DNA of 64,000 nucleotides from Acidovorax sp. NCPPB 4044 (GCF_028069655.1 NZ_JAMCOS010000001.1:3440001-3504000); one strand, 5' to 3'; counted from the stretch's first letter, positions 53,405 through 63,125 are shown. A program made the numbers and translations. The notes: generated by a model not told the origin, from the sequence alone.

Positions 53405-53624
53405 GGGAAGGCACTCGGAAGAGATGTAACGGCGGCACCCGACCTTGGCGGGCAGCGAAGCCTCCGAGTGTATGCAGCCCGTCACCGAGCCTTTGCCGAT
53501 GCAGCGCCGTTCGACGCACGCCTCGAGCCCGGTGGTTGCCTGCCCGCCCTGTGGTGTGCGCCGCACCTGCCGATAACATGCCCATGGGCCGCGCTCCGCG
53601 GCTTTCCTCAGCAGGAGATGGCGC

Positions 53625-54296
53625 ATGTTCTTCGTGTTCGGCCCCTTGGGGCAGATGTACCGTGGCGGTCCCGAGCAGCTGTCGCAGGTGTCGCCCGTGC
53701 GCCGCGTGCAGCGTCCCCAGGCCCTGCGCACCCGCGGCCCCGATGTGCCCGAGCCGGAGGTCGCGCCGCAACCGCCCGCTCCCGCCCACCCGCAAGTGAA
53801 CCTGCTCGCGCAGGTCGCAGTCAGTGCTTATGCGCAGACCGAGCAAGGGCCGCAGCAGGCCCGCCAACCCCTCATGCACGTGCGGGATGTCATGACTTCC
53901 GGATCGCTCTCGGTGCCGCCGGACGTCCGCGTGAACGACGCATGGCAGACGCTGGCGCAGTACCACGTCGCGCAGGCGCCCGTGGTGGATGCCCAGGGCC
54001 ACGTGGTCGGCCTGCTGCTGCGCGCCGACATGGCCCCGCTCGATCTGCTGCCCGAGCCGGGCAGCGTGAAGGCGGCGATCGACCTGGCACGCCGGCCGGT
54101 GTCCGAAGTCATGGTGAGCCCGGTGCCCACGGTCGCGCCCGACACCGAACTGCGCCGCGTGGCGGGCGTGCTGCTGGACACGGGTCTGCCCGGCCTGCCC
54201 GTGACGGACGAATACGGCACGCTCGCAGGCTTCATCTCGCGCACGGACATCCTGCGTGCCGTGGCCGCCGATCCGCCGCTCGACCTCTGGAGCTGA
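53625..54296 (+). CDS. CBS-domain protein
   Basis: 223 residues from the ATG at 53625 (AGGAG with 7-base spacer). The N-terminal 85 residues are low-complexity, Pro/Gln-rich and probably disordered; then two CBS repeats, about 86-140 (VRDVMTSGSLSVPPDVRVNDA) and 155-215 (VSEVMVSPVPTVAPDTELRRVA), forming one Bateman module that usually binds adenine nucleotides. No effector domain is attached, so it is a stand-alone sensor or regulator. Its partner is unknown; the next gene, convergent, also has CBS domains. Confidence 0.85.
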   Translation: MFFVFGPLGQMYRGGPEQLSQVSPVRRVQRPQALRTRGPDVPEPEVAPQPPAPAHPQVNLLAQVAVSAYAQTEQGPQQARQPLMHVRDVMTSGSLSVPPDVRVNDAWQTLAQYHVAQAPVVDAQGHVVGLLLRADMAPLDLLPEPGSVKAAIDLARRPVSEVMVSPVPTVAPDTELRRVAGVLLDTGLPGLPVTDEYGTLAGFISRTDILRAVAADPPLDLWS

Positions 54297-54310
54297 CGGA
54301 AAGAAGCCAC

Positions 54311-54327
54311 CCGGGCGTTGCCCGGGC
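54311..54327. terminator. hairpin between convergent CBS and CNNM/CorC genes
   Basis: CCCGGGC (54311-54317) with GCCCGGG (54321-54327), loop GTT, in the 48 bases between two convergent stops. Only a weak T-rich stretch (CTTCTTTCC on the minus strand) follows, so termination is plausible but not certain. Confidence 0.5.
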
Positions 54328-54344
54328 AGCCTCTGGCGCTGGCG

Positions 54345-55670
54345 TCAATCGGCCAGCACGGCTCCCTGGGCTTCCGCGATGGTCACGGTGGGCAGCGGGC
54401 TGGCCAGCACCTTGTCGATGGTCTTGCCATCCATGTCCACCACCTCGAACTGCCAGCCCTCCCATTGCACGGTGTCCGTCACCTTGGGCAGCTTGCCGGT
54501 CAGCAGCATGACCATGCCGCTCAGCGTGTGGTAGCGGCCCCGGTCTTCCTCGGGCACGGCGTCGAGATCCAGCCGGTCCTTGAGTTCCGGCACGGGGATG
54601 TGCCCGTCGAGCAGCCAGCTGCCGTCTTCGCGCTGCACCGCCCAGGACGTGGCCGGGTCGCGCGCGTGGAATTCGCCCGTGATGGCTTCGACGAGGTCGC
54701 GCAGCGTGACGATGCCCTGCACTTCACCGTATTCGTCGATGACGAAGGCCATCTGCAGGTCGGACTGGCGGAAGTTGTCGAGCAACTCCATGCCGGTGAT
54801 CGTCTCGGGCACGTAGAGCGCCGTCTGCAGCGGCTGGGTGGCCAGGTCGCGCACGTCTTCGCGCAGCGAGCGCGACAGCCACTGGCGGGCATTGAGCACG
54901 CCCAGCACGTTCTCCATGCCGCCGCGCACCACGGGGAAGCGGCCATGGTCGGAGGTTTCGATGCGCCGGACGTTGTCTTCGAAGCTGTCCTCGATGTCGA
55001 GCACCACCACGTCGGCGCGCGGCACCATGAGCGAGCCGATCTGGCGATCGTCCAGGCGGAACACGTTGCGCACCATCTGGTGCTCATGGGATTCGATCAC
55101 GCCGGCGCTCGTGCCTTCCGCCAGCACGGCATGGATCTCGGCCTCGGTCACGGCGCTGGCGGTGTTTTCCTTCACGCCCAGCAGGCGCAGCAGGGCTTGC
55201 GTCGAAACCGACAGCAGCCGCACGAAGGGTTTGGTGGCGAGCGCCAGCCAGTTGATCGGCCGAGCGACCAGCCGCGCCAGGGTTTCGGGATAGCTCTGGC
55301 CCAGGCGTTTGGGCACGAGTTCGCCGACGACGATGGAGAAATAGGTGATGAGCACCACCACCAGGCCCGTCGCCGTATAGCCGGCGTACTTCTCGGGCAT
55401 GCCCACGGACAACAGCCAGACCGCGAACGGCTCGGCCAAGGCGGCTTCGCCGACGATGCCGTTGAGCACGCCGATGGAGGTGATGCCGATCTGGATGGTG
55501 GAGAGAAAACGCGTCGGGTCTTCGCCGAGCTTCATGGCGGCGATGGCGCCGCTATCGCCCTCATCGATCAGCTTCTGCAACCGGGTCTTGCGCGCTGAAA
55601 CCAGCGCCAGCTCGGACATGGCAAAGAGGCCATTGAGAAGGATGAGGGCGAACAGTAATGCTATTTCCAT
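54345..55670 (-). CDS. CNNM/DUF21-CBS-CorC_HlyC membrane protein (hemolysin-family, CorC/YfjD-like)
   Basis: 441 residues. DUF21/CNNM membrane domain about 1-190 (three to four segments; NGLFAMSELALVSARKTRL at the start, SIVVGELVPKRLG), a CBS pair about 205-335 (SLMVPRADVVVLDIED, MAFVIDEYGEVQGIVT) and the C-terminal CorC_HlyC domain (VPEEDRGRYHTLSGMVM). The family is linked to Mg2+/Co2+ efflux or resistance; the hemolysin name is historical. The start at 55670 gives the usual MEIALLFALILLNGLFAMSE. Confidence 0.92.
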   Translation of the reverse strand: MEIALLFALILLNGLFAMSELALVSARKTRLQKLIDEGDSGAIAAMKLGEDPTRFLSTIQIGITSIGVLNGIVGEAALAEPFAVWLLSVGMPEKYAGYTATGLVVVLITYFSIVVGELVPKRLGQSYPETLARLVARPINWLALATKPFVRLLSVSTQALLRLLGVKENTASAVTEAEIHAVLAEGTSAGVIESHEHQMVRNVFRLDDRQIGSLMVPRADVVVLDIEDSFEDNVRRIETSDHGRFPVVRGGMENVLGVLNARQWLSRSLREDVRDLATQPLQTALYVPETITGMELLDNFRQSDLQMAFVIDEYGEVQGIVTLRDLVEAITGEFHARDPATSWAVQREDGSWLLDGHIPVPELKDRLDLDAVPEEDRGRYHTLSGMVMLLTGKLPKVTDTVQWEGWQFEVVDMDGKTIDKVLASPLPTVTIAEAQGAVLAD

Positions 55671-55803
55671 AAGCAGGGAGTGAAGGCTCCCTCGGAGTGA
55701 ATCGAGCGGAAATTGTAAGAAGTCCTACCGCCGGTGGGGATTTGGGGCAGGAAGGCGTGGGGGCTTTGCCCGGCCCCCTCCCGGAACCGGTTGCTACGCC
55801 CTG

Positions 55804-55865
55804 GGCATGAAAAAGCATCCATGCCGCCGGATTCATTGAATTGTTTGCTACTAAATTAATAGCAA
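55804..55865. repeat. double-hairpin intergenic repeat, copy 3
   Basis: First hairpin: GGCATG (55804-55809) with CATGCC (55820-55825). Second: TTGCTA (55845-55850) with TAGCAA (55860-55865), extended inside by TAA/TTA. Same linker ATGCCGCCG and CATTG as the copies at 10320 and 11396. It lies 33 bases beyond the ispH stop on the minus strand. Confidence 0.8.
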
Positions 55866-55898
55866 TCCTGGCGTGGCTTTCGCACCGCCCCGATTCGC

Positions 55899-56897
55899 TC
55901 AATGCTCCGCAGCGCCTGTCTCGGGGGTCCGCTCGCGGATCTCCAGTCCGGTGGCCGCATCGATCCTGAGCCCCTTGGGCAGCGGGAACTTCACCGTCTC
56001 CTCGATGCCGTCCATCCTGCGCACTGCCACTGCGCCCAGCGCCCGGATGCGGTCGATCACCTGCCGGACCAGCACTTCGGGGGCCGACGCGCCGGCCGTG
56101 AGGCCCACGCGCTGCACGCCTTCGAACCATTCGGTGCGCAGCTCTTGCGCACTGTCCACCATGTAGGCCTGGGTGCCCAGCCGCACGGCCAGCTCGCGCA
56201 GGCGGTTGCTGTTGGAACTGGTGGGGCTGCCCACCACGATGAGGAGATCCACCTGCCCGGAGAGCACTTTCACCGCGTCCTGGCGGTTCTGCGTGGCATA
56301 GCAGATGTCCTGCTGCTTGGGCTCGCGCACCTGCGGGAAGCGCGCCCGCACGGCTGCGGTGATTTCGGCGGCGTCGTCGACCGACAGCGTGGTCTGCGTG
56401 ACCACCGCGAGCTTCGCGGTCTGCGCGGGCTGCACGCGGGCCACGTCGGCCACGTCTTCCACGAGGTGGATGCCCTGGTCCAGCTGCCCCATGGTGCCCT
56501 CCACCTCGGGGTGGCCCTTGTGGCCGATCATGATGAACTCGTACCCCTCCTTCGCGAGCTTGGCGACCTCCACATGGACCTTGGTCACCAGCGGACAGGT
56601 GGCGTCGAAGATGCTGAAACCGCGCGCCCGGGCTTCCTCCTGCACCGCCTTGCTCACGCCGTGGGCACTGAAGACCAGCGTGGCGCCCGGCGGCACGTCG
56701 GCGAGATCCTCGATGAAGATCGCGCCCTTGGCCTTGAGGTCGTTGACGACGTAGGTGTTGTGCACGATCTCGTGGCGCACATAGATGGGCGCACCGAACT
56801 TCTGCAGCGCGCGCTCCACGATCTCGATCGCGCGATCGACGCCCGCGCAGAAGCCGCGAGGCTCGGCCAGAACGATTTCCTGGGGTTGGATGGCCAT
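55899..56897 (-). CDS. ispH: 4-hydroxy-3-methylbut-2-enyl diphosphate reductase
   Basis: 332 residues. Last step of the MEP isoprenoid pathway, a [4Fe-4S] enzyme giving IPP and DMAPP. Three cluster Cys are in place: GFCAGVDRA (Cys17), DATCPLV and [20 protein letters not shown] and TAGASAPE motifs are intact. The ATG at 56897 is 4 bases after the fkpB stop, so the two are cotranscribed, the same pair as in E. coli (fkpB-ispH). A short variable tail ends GAAEH. Confidence 0.97.
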   Translation of the reverse strand: MAIQPQEIVLAEPRGFCAGVDRAIEIVERALQKFGAPIYVRHEIVHNTYVVNDLKAKGAIFIEDLADVPPGATLVFSAHGVSKAVQEEARARGFSIFDATCPLVTKVHVEVAKLAKEGYEFIMIGHKGHPEVEGTMGQLDQGIHLVEDVADVARVQPAQTAKLAVVTQTTLSVDDAAEITAAVRARFPQVREPKQQDICYATQNRQDAVKVLSGQVDLLIVVGSPTSSNSNRLRELAVRLGTQAYMVDSAQELRTEWFEGVQRVGLTAGASAPEVLVRQVIDRIRALGAVAVRRMDGIEETVKFPLPKGLRIDAATGLEIRERTPETGAAEH

Positions 56898-56901
56898 GGC
56901 G

Positions 56902-57369
56902 TCAGAGCACCCCGATGAGTTGCACCTCGAAGGTGACGGGCTGGCCGGCCAGCGGATGGTTGAAGTCGAAGCGCACCGCGCCGTCCTCGCGCACCTCCAG
57001 CACCACGCCCGCATAGCTGCCCGTGCCGTCGGGGGTGGGGAACTGCACCACGTCGCCCATCGCGTAGCGCTCGTCGGGGTCGCCCAGCTCGGCCAGGAGC
57101 CTGCCGGCCACCCACTGCTGCATCTCGGGGTTGCGGTCGCCGAAGGCCTCGCCGGCGGGCAGCTCGAAGGTGGTGCGCGTGCCTTCCGGCAACCCGATGA
57201 GGCGCTGCTCCATCGCGGGCGAAAGCTCGCCGGCGCCCAGCGAGAGCGTGGCCGGCTTGTCGCCGAAGGTATTGATGACGTCGCCCGAAGGGCCGGCCAG
57301 GCGGTAGTGCAGGGTCAGGAAGGAACCCGGCTGCACGGTGGGTGCGGAAGAGGAGGCGGTGGAGGTCAT
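56902..57369 (-). CDS. fkpB: FKBP-type peptidyl-prolyl isomerase, SlpA/FkpB-like
   Basis: 155 residues. FKBP core with an inserted IF (chaperone) domain: [22 protein letters not shown], then [20 protein letters not shown], the acidic [14 protein letters not shown] segment that leads into the insert, and [18 protein letters not shown] at the end. The NHPLAG motif is the signature of SlyD/SlpA-type proteins; the His-rich metal tail of SlyD is missing, which supports SlpA/FkpB. Directly upstream of ispH. Confidence 0.9.
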   Translation of the reverse strand: MTSTASSSAPTVQPGSFLTLHYRLAGPSGDVINTFGDKPATLSLGAGELSPAMEQRLIGLPEGTRTTFELPAGEAFGDRNPEMQQWVAGRLLAELGDPDERYAMGDVVQFPTPDGTGSYAGVVLEVREDGAVRFDFNHPLAGQPVTFEVQLIGVL

Positions 57370-57472
57370 GGGACTGCCCGTCGGCTTGCAAATGGTGTAT
57401 AAAAACCCAGTGGTGGCATCGCGTGGCGCGGCCCCAGGTATGGCCCGATTGTCCTTCCTTCTTTCCAACCCC

Positions 57473-58186
57473 ATGGCCCTCAAGACTCTGACCAACGATG
57501 CCCTCCCCCGCGAACGGTTGCTGGCCCGCGGCCCGGCGGCCCTCTCGGACACCGAACTCCTGGCCATCCTTCTGCGCACCGGCATCGTGGGCAAAGGGGT
57601 GATGCAGATGGCCCAGGAGCTTCTCTCGCCGGCGCTTCCCGATCCGGCCACGGGCACGCTGGGCGGAGGTTTCGGCGGCATCGGCGGACTGCTGCATGCC
57701 GACGTGCACGACCTCAAGCGCATCAAGGGCCTCGGCCCGGCCAAGCGGACGGCGCTCGTGGCCGTGCTGGAACTGGCCCGCCGCGTGCTCGCCCAGGCGC
57801 TGCCCAAGCGCGACATGTTCACCTCGCCGCGCGCCGTGCGCGAATACCTGCAGCTCTACCAGGGCGGCAAGCCGCACGAGGTGTTCTCGGTGCTGTTTCT
57901 CGACAGCCAGAACGGCCTCATCGCGCTGGAGGAGATGTTTCGCGGCACTCTCTCCCAAGCCAGCGTGTATCCCCGCGAGGTCGTCCTGCGCGCGCTGCAC
58001 CACCATGCCGCTTCCGTGGTGCTGGTCCATAACCACCCGAGCGGGCAGGTGGAGCCCAGCCGGGCGGACGAAGCCCTCACGCGCGCCCTGAGCGAAGCGC
58101 TGGCGCTCGTGGACATCCGCGTGCTGGACCACATCATCGTCGCCCCGGGCTCTTCGGCGTCCATGGCGGAACTGGGCCTGATCTAG
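57473..58186 (+). CDS. radC: RadC family JAB/MPN-domain protein
   Basis: 237 residues from the ATG at 57473; an in-frame ATG at 57440 would add 11 residues. N-terminal helix-hairpin-helix-like region ([19 protein letters not shown]), then a JAMM metalloprotease-like fold with [15 protein letters not shown], fitting HxH-x7-SxxD. Named for DNA repair, but the repair role of RadC is disputed, and its real substrate is unknown. Divergent from fkpB. Confidence 0.92.
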   Translation: MALKTLTNDALPRERLLARGPAALSDTELLAILLRTGIVGKGVMQMAQELLSPALPDPATGTLGGGFGGIGGLLHADVHDLKRIKGLGPAKRTALVAVLELARRVLAQALPKRDMFTSPRAVREYLQLYQGGKPHEVFSVLFLDSQNGLIALEEMFRGTLSQASVYPREVVLRALHHHAASVVLVHNHPSGQVEPSRADEALTRALSEALALVDIRVLDHIIVAPGSSASMAELGLI

Positions 58187-58187
58187 C

Positions 58188-59381
58188 ATGCGAGGGCGGC
58201 GGCATCCTCCGGCCTTGGCCTGCGCGGTGGCCGCCCTGCTGGCGGCGTGTGCGCCGCTGCGTCCGGCACCGCATCTCGCCCCGCCAGCGATCGCGCAGGC
58301 ACCGCCCGAAGCGCTCCGCGGCCTGCGCCTGATCGGCACGGCCGCGCTGCCCCACGCGATGGAATTCCTGGGCACCACGGTGGGCGGCATTTCGGGCATC
58401 GACCACGACCCCGTGCAGAACCAATGGGTGCTGCTGAGCGACGACCGTTCCGCCCTGCAACCGGCGCGGTTCTACACCGCACGCCTGCACTACCGCGAAG
58501 ACGCGCTGGAGCCGCCCACCCTCACCGGCGTGCTCACGCTGCGCCAGCCGGACGGCCAGCCGTTCCCCTCGCCCCGCGAGGCAAGGCGCGCAGGGCAGGC
58601 TTGCGCGGAAGTGCCCGACCCCGAGGCCGTGCGCTGGCTGCCCGGCGGCCGCTCGTTGCTGTGGACCAGTGAAGGCGACTTCGCCCGCGGTTTCGCTCCG
58701 GCGCTGCGCGAGAACGGCGCCGATGGCGCCGCAGTGCGCCAGTTCGCCTTGCCTTCCGGCTTCACGCCGCAACCTGGCAAGCGCGGCCCGCGCGGCAATC
58801 AGTCGCTGGAAGGCCTGGCCCTCTCGCCGGACGGCCGCACCGCGTGGATCGCGATGGAGGCCGCCTGGCACCAGGACGGCCCGGTGCCCACGCTGCAAGC
58901 TCCGGGTGGGCCGCTGCGCATCACCGCGCTCGACATCGCGAGCGGGCAGGCCCTGCGGCAGATCGCCTACGTGCCCGACGCCGTGCCGCGGGCACGCCGC
59001 CTGCCGTGGGGGCCGCAACTGAACGGCGTGAGCGAGATCCTCGCGGACGGCCCTGACCACCTCCTGGTGCTGGAGCGGGCCTACAGCGCGGGCGCGGGCT
59101 TTTCCGCACGGCTCTACCGCATCGGCACGCTCGCCGCGAGCGACACGCTCGCCCTGGACCGGCTCGAGCCCGGCAACCATGTGCCGGCCGCCAAGGCCCT
59201 CGTGGCCGAATTTCCCGCGCCGGGGCTGCCTGCCGTGGACAACCTGGAAGGCATGGCGTGGGGCCCGCCACTGCCTGGCGGGCGGCGCGTGATCGTCTTC
59301 GTGAGCGACGACAACTTCAACCCGGCGCAGACGACGCAGTTCATTGCAGCGGAATACCTGGAGCCGAAAGGGCTGCCCTGA
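58188..59381 (+). CDS. esterase-like/phytase-like lipoprotein (PF13449-type)
   Basis: 397 residues; ATG at 58188, one base after the radC stop. Lipoprotein leader: AVAALLAACAP gives a lipobox with Cys at about residue 21. The body carries signatures of the 'esterase-like activity of phytase' family: GGISGIDHDP near 65, a central NQSLEGLALSPDG with the conserved Glu, GVSEILADGPDHLLVLER and VDNLEGMAWGP, and VSDDNF near the end. These form a beta-propeller with probable phosphodiesterase or phytase-like activity; the substrate is unproven. Likely periplasmic-face anchored. Confidence 0.88.
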   Translation: MRGRRHPPALACAVAALLAACAPLRPAPHLAPPAIAQAPPEALRGLRLIGTAALPHAMEFLGTTVGGISGIDHDPVQNQWVLLSDDRSALQPARFYTARLHYREDALEPPTLTGVLTLRQPDGQPFPSPREARRAGQACAEVPDPEAVRWLPGGRSLLWTSEGDFARGFAPALRENGADGAAVRQFALPSGFTPQPGKRGPRGNQSLEGLALSPDGRTAWIAMEAAWHQDGPVPTLQAPGGPLRITALDIASGQALRQIAYVPDAVPRARRLPWGPQLNGVSEILADGPDHLLVLERAYSAGAGFSARLYRIGTLAASDTLALDRLEPGNHVPAAKALVAEFPAPGLPAVDNLEGMAWGPPLPGGRRVIVFVSDDNFNPAQTTQFIAAEYLEPKGLP

Positions 59382-59426
59382 CGCAACGGCAGGGTCCGGC
59401 GGGTATCGGATACAACCGGCATCTCC

Positions 59427-60095
59427 ATGAACGTGAAAGCCCGCTCCCTCCAGGATCTGCAACCGCTGCGCAAGGCGCTGGCCGAGGCGGCCGAGCGCGA
59501 GGCCCTGCGCCTGCGCGAGCGGCAGGAAGCCGCGCGCCGCGAGCGGGCCGAGCGCATGCTGTTCCAGGACGCGGTCGGGCCCGTGCAGCCGCTGCGCACC
59601 CAGCGCGACCGCCGATGGCACGCTCCGGAGCTGCCCGAGCCGCAGCCGGTGCAGCGCGAACTCGACGAGGAACGTGTGCTGCGGGAGTCGATCAGCGATG
59701 AATTCGACGTCAGCACGCTGCTCGACGTCGACGACCAGCTCAGCTTCCGCCGCCCCGGCATCGGCACCGACGTGACGCACCGGCTGCGTGCGGGGCACTG
59801 GAGCATTCAGCGCCAGCTCGATCTGCACGGCCTGCGCACCGACGAGGCGCGCGAGGCCCTGGGCGAATTCATCCGGCTGGCGCACCGTACCGGCCTGCGT
59901 TGCGTGCGGGTGGTGCACGGCAAGGGCCTGGGCTCGCCGGGGCGCACGCCCGTGCTCAAAGGGCGGGTGCAGCGCTGGCTGGTGCAGAAGAAGGAGGTGC
60001 TCGCCTTCGTGCAGGCCCGCCCGGCCGAAGGCGGTGCGGGGGCACTGGTGGTGCTGCTGCAGCCCGGCCGGCGGCGCACCGCCTCGCCAGCCTAG
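59427..60095 (+). CDS. Smr-domain protein
   Basis: 222 residues. The N-terminal 80 residues are highly charged and helical (Arg/Glu/Ala-rich, probable coiled coil). The Smr domain covers about 125-215: LDLHGLRTDEAREAL (the LDxH motif) and VVHGKGLGSPGRTPVLKG (the HGxG motif), ending in a beta strand and PGRRR tail. Stand-alone Smr proteins are RNA or DNA endonucleases; SmrB in E. coli cuts mRNA at collided ribosomes. With its charged extension and length the protein resembles SmrB/YfcN. Confidence 0.9.
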   Translation: MNVKARSLQDLQPLRKALAEAAEREALRLRERQEAARRERAERMLFQDAVGPVQPLRTQRDRRWHAPELPEPQPVQRELDEERVLRESISDEFDVSTLLDVDDQLSFRRPGIGTDVTHRLRAGHWSIQRQLDLHGLRTDEAREALGEFIRLAHRTGLRCVRVVHGKGLGSPGRTPVLKGRVQRWLVQKKEVLAFVQARPAEGGAGALVVLLQPGRRRTASPA

Positions 60096-60098
60096 TCC

Positions 60099-60114
60099 GG
60101 CGCGATTGCGCGCC
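60099..60114. terminator. hairpin between convergent Smr and kinase genes
   Basis: GGCGCG (60099-60104) with CGCGCC (60109-60114), loop ATTG, in the 23 bases separating two convergent stops. No U-tract; possible bidirectional end. Confidence 0.35.
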
Positions 60115-60118
60115 CGCC

Positions 60119-61657
60119 TCAGCCGGTCCGGCCCGAGGATCCACGCACCGGGCCGTGCACCAATCCGCGCATTTCCAGCCGCACGCCCAGCCCCCGGAGG
60201 CCGGTGCTTTTGTGCAGATGCAGGCGGCCTCCGTAGGCCTGGGCGATCTGGCTTGCGATCGCAAGGCCCAGCCCGCTGCCCTGCACCGATTCGTCGAACC
60301 GCACCCCGCGCTGCCCGGCAGCCTGCAATTGCTCCGCCGTCATGCCCGGGCCATCGTCCTCGATGTCCAGGCACAGCATGGCCTGCTCGGCGGACCCTTC
60401 CACCGACAGCGCCAACCGCACCCGGGACGCCGCCCACTTGCCCGCGTTGTCCAGCAGATTGCCCAGAACCTCCTCCAGGTCGGCCCGCTCCCCCCGCCAC
60501 AGCAGCGGGTCCGGGGCCACGTCTTCCAGGGCCCAGTCCAGGGCCTGGTCTGCGTGCAGCCGCTGCATCATGCGCAGCACCTGGGCCGCGCACTCCCGCA
60601 CGTCCACGGCCTGCCCCGCGGCTCCGGGGTGGGCGTGCAGCGCATCGCTCAAGGTCCGGGCCTGGTACCGGTCCACCAGCTGGGCCATCGCCTCGACCTG
60701 GCGGCGCACTTCGGCGCTGGAAACCTGGGTCTGGGCGCTCGCCTGTGCGCTCAGCAGGGCCAAGGGCTTCTTGAGGGCGTGGTTCAGGTCGACCGCATGG
60801 GCGCGGGCACGCGCCACCACGTGCGCGTTGTGCGCCAGCAGGCCCGCCAGTTCATTCTGGAGGGGCTGCAGGTCCCGCCCCGTCGGGGCGGCCAGGTGCT
60901 GCGCCACGTCGGGGCCCGCGCCGTGCGGCGCGCGCAGGGCCGTGAGCAGGGCTTCCAGCCGGCGCAGCGGCGCCAGCCCGACGCGGACCTGCAACCACGC
61001 CAAAAGGCCCGCCAGGACCATCAGCAACCCGCCGGCCAGCAGCAGCGTGCGGTCGATCTGCCGCATGTTGTCCTGCAACTGGGCTGCGGGGCCATACACC
61101 GTCAGCGCCACCTCGGCAGGCGGCTGCCCCAGCGAGATGGGCAGGGTGAGGGCCAGCAGGGGCTCCTGCAGCGGCCCCGTGGACAGGTGGAGCGCGGCCG
61201 ATCCGCGCACGGGCCGCGCATCGATGGGCAGGCTGTCCATGTCCCACAGCGAGCGCGAGCGGATCACCTCCCGGCCCTGCTGCGCGCGCCAGTACCAGCC
61301 CGCGTAGATCGCGCTGAACTCGTCCGCCCCGCCGGTGGCCTCGCGCAGTTCGCCCTGGGGCCCCGGGTGCAGCCGCGCCCCCACGCGCTGCGCCTTTTCG
61401 CGCAGCACCTGCTCGAAGCTGCCCAGGAGGCTGTGGTGCATCTGCGCGCGCAGCCACAGCCCACCGGCGGCCGCCAGCAGCAGCATGGGAACCAACGCCA
61501 GGAGGGCGATGCGCGTGGCCATGGGCCACTGGGCCAGCCTCAGCGCCCATGCAGAAAACCCATTCCCCGGTTGTGCCGGGAGGGGTTGCGCAGACGGCTC
61601 CCGCGGCGAGGCCAAGCTGTCCCTGCCGTTGCTGCTGCCGCTGCTGCCGTGTGCCAT
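60119..61657 (-). CDS. sensor histidine kinase (PhoQ/QseC-like)
   Basis: 512 residues. A 45-residue disordered start, TM1 about 48-68, a periplasmic region of about 130 residues with GADEFSAIYAGWYWR, TM2 about 205-228, then a dimerisation domain with the phospho-His in DLNHALKKPLALL near 291 and a catalytic domain with N box LGNLLDNAGKWA, G1 EDDGPGMT, and G2 GSGLGLAIASQIA. The DLxHxLKxPLA H-box is the PhoQ-like subgroup. Follows its response regulator by 16 bases; the PepSY proteins beside it are likely part of the same response. The signal is unknown. Confidence 0.92.
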   Translation of the reverse strand: MAHGSSGSSNGRDSLASPREPSAQPLPAQPGNGFSAWALRLAQWPMATRIALLALVPMLLLAAAGGLWLRAQMHHSLLGSFEQVLREKAQRVGARLHPGPQGELREATGGADEFSAIYAGWYWRAQQGREVIRSRSLWDMDSLPIDARPVRGSAALHLSTGPLQEPLLALTLPISLGQPPAEVALTVYGPAAQLQDNMRQIDRTLLLAGGLLMVLAGLLAWLQVRVGLAPLRRLEALLTALRAPHGAGPDVAQHLAAPTGRDLQPLQNELAGLLAHNAHVVARARAHAVDLNHALKKPLALLSAQASAQTQVSSAEVRRQVEAMAQLVDRYQARTLSDALHAHPGAAGQAVDVRECAAQVLRMMQRLHADQALDWALEDVAPDPLLWRGERADLEEVLGNLLDNAGKWAASRVRLALSVEGSAEQAMLCLDIEDDGPGMTAEQLQAAGQRGVRFDESVQGSGLGLAIASQIAQAYGGRLHLHKSTGLRGLGVRLEMRGLVHGPVRGSSGRTG

Positions 61658-61673
61658 CGGTGCCTGCCGTGGG

Positions 61674-62348
61674 TCAGGCGGTGGCCTCGGGCGCCACCAA
61701 GCGGAAGCCCTGTCCGCGCTCGGTCACCAATTGCGGCGCGCCTCCCAGCTTGCGGCGGATGCGGCCGATCAGCACGTCCAGCGTATTGGAGTCCGGGTCG
61801 AGGTCGCGCGCATACACGTGCTCGCTGATGTCGGTGCGCGTGAGCAGCTTGCCGGGATGGTGCATGAAGTAGGCCAGGATCTTATGCTCCTGCGCCGTGA
61901 GCTGCAGGCCCTGGCCCTGCAGCGAAAAACGCCCCTGCACCACGTCGTACTCCAGCGGGCCGGTGCGCAGCACTGCGCCCGCCGATCCGGCGGTGCGGCG
62001 CAGCATGGCCCTCAGCCGCAACACCACCTCGTCCATGAGAAACGGCTTGGTCAGGTAATCGTCCGCGCCCGCGTTGAAGCCGGCGACCTTGTCGCTCCAC
62101 CGGTTGCGGGCCGTGAGCACCAGCACGGGCCAGCCGCGGCCCGCATCGCGCCAGTCGCGCAGCACGCTCAGGCCGTCCTTGAGCGGCAGGCCCAGGTCCA
62201 GCACGGCGGCGCTGTAGGCCTCGGCACTGCCCGCAAACGAAGCGGACTCTCCATCGTGTTCCACATCCACCGCAAAGCCCGCGGCCTCCAGTGCCGTGCG
62301 CAGCTGCTGCGCCAGCGCCGCATCGTCTTCTACCACCAGAATGCGCAT
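61674..62348 (-). CDS. OmpR/PhoB-family response regulator
   Basis: 224 residues. Receiver domain about 1-115: acidic pair EDD at 7-9, phospho-Asp51 in AVLDLGLP, Lys in LTKPF near 101. DNA-binding winged helix about 130-220 (LTAQEHKILAYFMHHPGKLLT, SNTLDVLIGRIRRKLG, VTERGQGFRL). The start ATG (62348) shares its A with the stop of the PepSY gene (TGATG), so expression is coupled. Order is PepSY protein, regulator, kinase. Confidence 0.95.
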   Translation of the reverse strand: MRILVVEDDAALAQQLRTALEAAGFAVDVEHDGESASFAGSAEAYSAAVLDLGLPLKDGLSVLRDWRDAGRGWPVLVLTARNRWSDKVAGFNAGADDYLTKPFLMDEVVLRLRAMLRRTAGSAGAVLRTGPLEYDVVQGRFSLQGQGLQLTAQEHKILAYFMHHPGKLLTRTDISEHVYARDLDPDSNTLDVLIGRIRRKLGGAPQLVTERGQGFRLVAPEATA

Positions 62349-63082
62349 CAGTCGTCCACCTTCTGCCGCGTGACTTCCAGCGTGACGGCATCGACTTCCA
62401 GCTCCAGCTTGAAGCCATTGGGCTGCTGCAGCTCGACGCTGTAATACGGGCGCCGCCGATGGTCGGTCTCCAGCTCCACCTCCAGCACCAGCCCCGAGAA
62501 CCGGGGCCGCAGCGATTCCAGCATCACGGCCATCGACTTCGGCGTGGCCTGCACGGCGTTCTGCGCGGGCGGGTGCAGCACCTCGCCCGTGTGCACATCC
62601 ACCAGCAGTTTCATCTCGCCCGCAGGCCGGTCCGAGAGCTTGACCTCGTACACGGCCTTGCCCTGGGCATCGCGCTCGAATTCGGCGTTCACCACGCGCG
62701 AGCCGTACCGCTGCTCCAGCTGCTTGATGTAGCGGACCATCTGCGCCAGCGGCACGGGCTGCGTGGGCCAGTCGCGCTCCTGCGCCACCACCGAGCCGGT
62801 GGCGGCATCCACCAGCACTTCGTGCTTTTCGCCCCGCGCATCGATGATCTTCATCTCGTAGCGCAGCTCGCCGTTGCGCCCCCGCTTGCTCTCCACGTCG
62901 ATCACGCGGCCGGCGTATTGGCGGCCGATGTCCGCAATGATGCTGTTGAGGGGTTTGAGCTGGCCGGTGAGCACGCCGCGCCGCGCCGCGTCCTGTTCGG
63001 CCGCCGGGGCCTGGGCGCAGGCGAGCACCAGCGCCGCACACGCTGCCGCCCGAAAGAAATAGCCCGATGTCCGTTGCTCCAT
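62348..63082 (-). CDS. exported protein with three PepSY-like repeats
   Basis: 244 residues. Signal peptide about 1-27 (AACAALVLACAQAPAA, Ala-x-Ala cleavage). Three repeats of the PepSY type, about 38-98, 110-170 and 178-243, each a helix followed by strands and ending in VDxxTGxV or a similar turn (VDAATGSVV, VDVHTGEVL, VDAVTLEVT). PepSY domains are thought to inhibit peptidases or sense the periplasm. First gene of the unit with the regulator and kinase, so it may be an accessory sensor or a target. Confidence 0.87.
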   Translation of the reverse strand: MEQRTSGYFFRAAACAALVLACAQAPAAEQDAARRGVLTGQLKPLNSIIADIGRQYAGRVIDVESKRGRNGELRYEMKIIDARGEKHEVLVDAATGSVVAQERDWPTQPVPLAQMVRYIKQLEQRYGSRVVNAEFERDAQGKAVYEVKLSDRPAGEMKLLVDVHTGEVLHPPAQNAVQATPKSMAVMLESLRPRFSGLVLEVELETDHRRRPYYSVELQQPNGFKLELEVDAVTLEVTRQKVDD

Positions 63083-63111
63083 CGCGCGATTATTGCGGGC
63101 GCCATTAAACG

Positions 63112-63125
63112 GCCCATGAATGGGC
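63112..63125. promoter_or_regulatory. palindrome in the divergent PepSY promoter region
   Basis: GCCCAT-GA-ATGGGC, a perfect 6-2-6 inverted repeat in the 122-base space between the two divergent PepSY genes; GTTTAGGAACGGTT follows at 63138-63151. Candidate regulator site, but OmpR-type regulators usually bind direct repeats, so assignment is tentative. Confidence 0.35.
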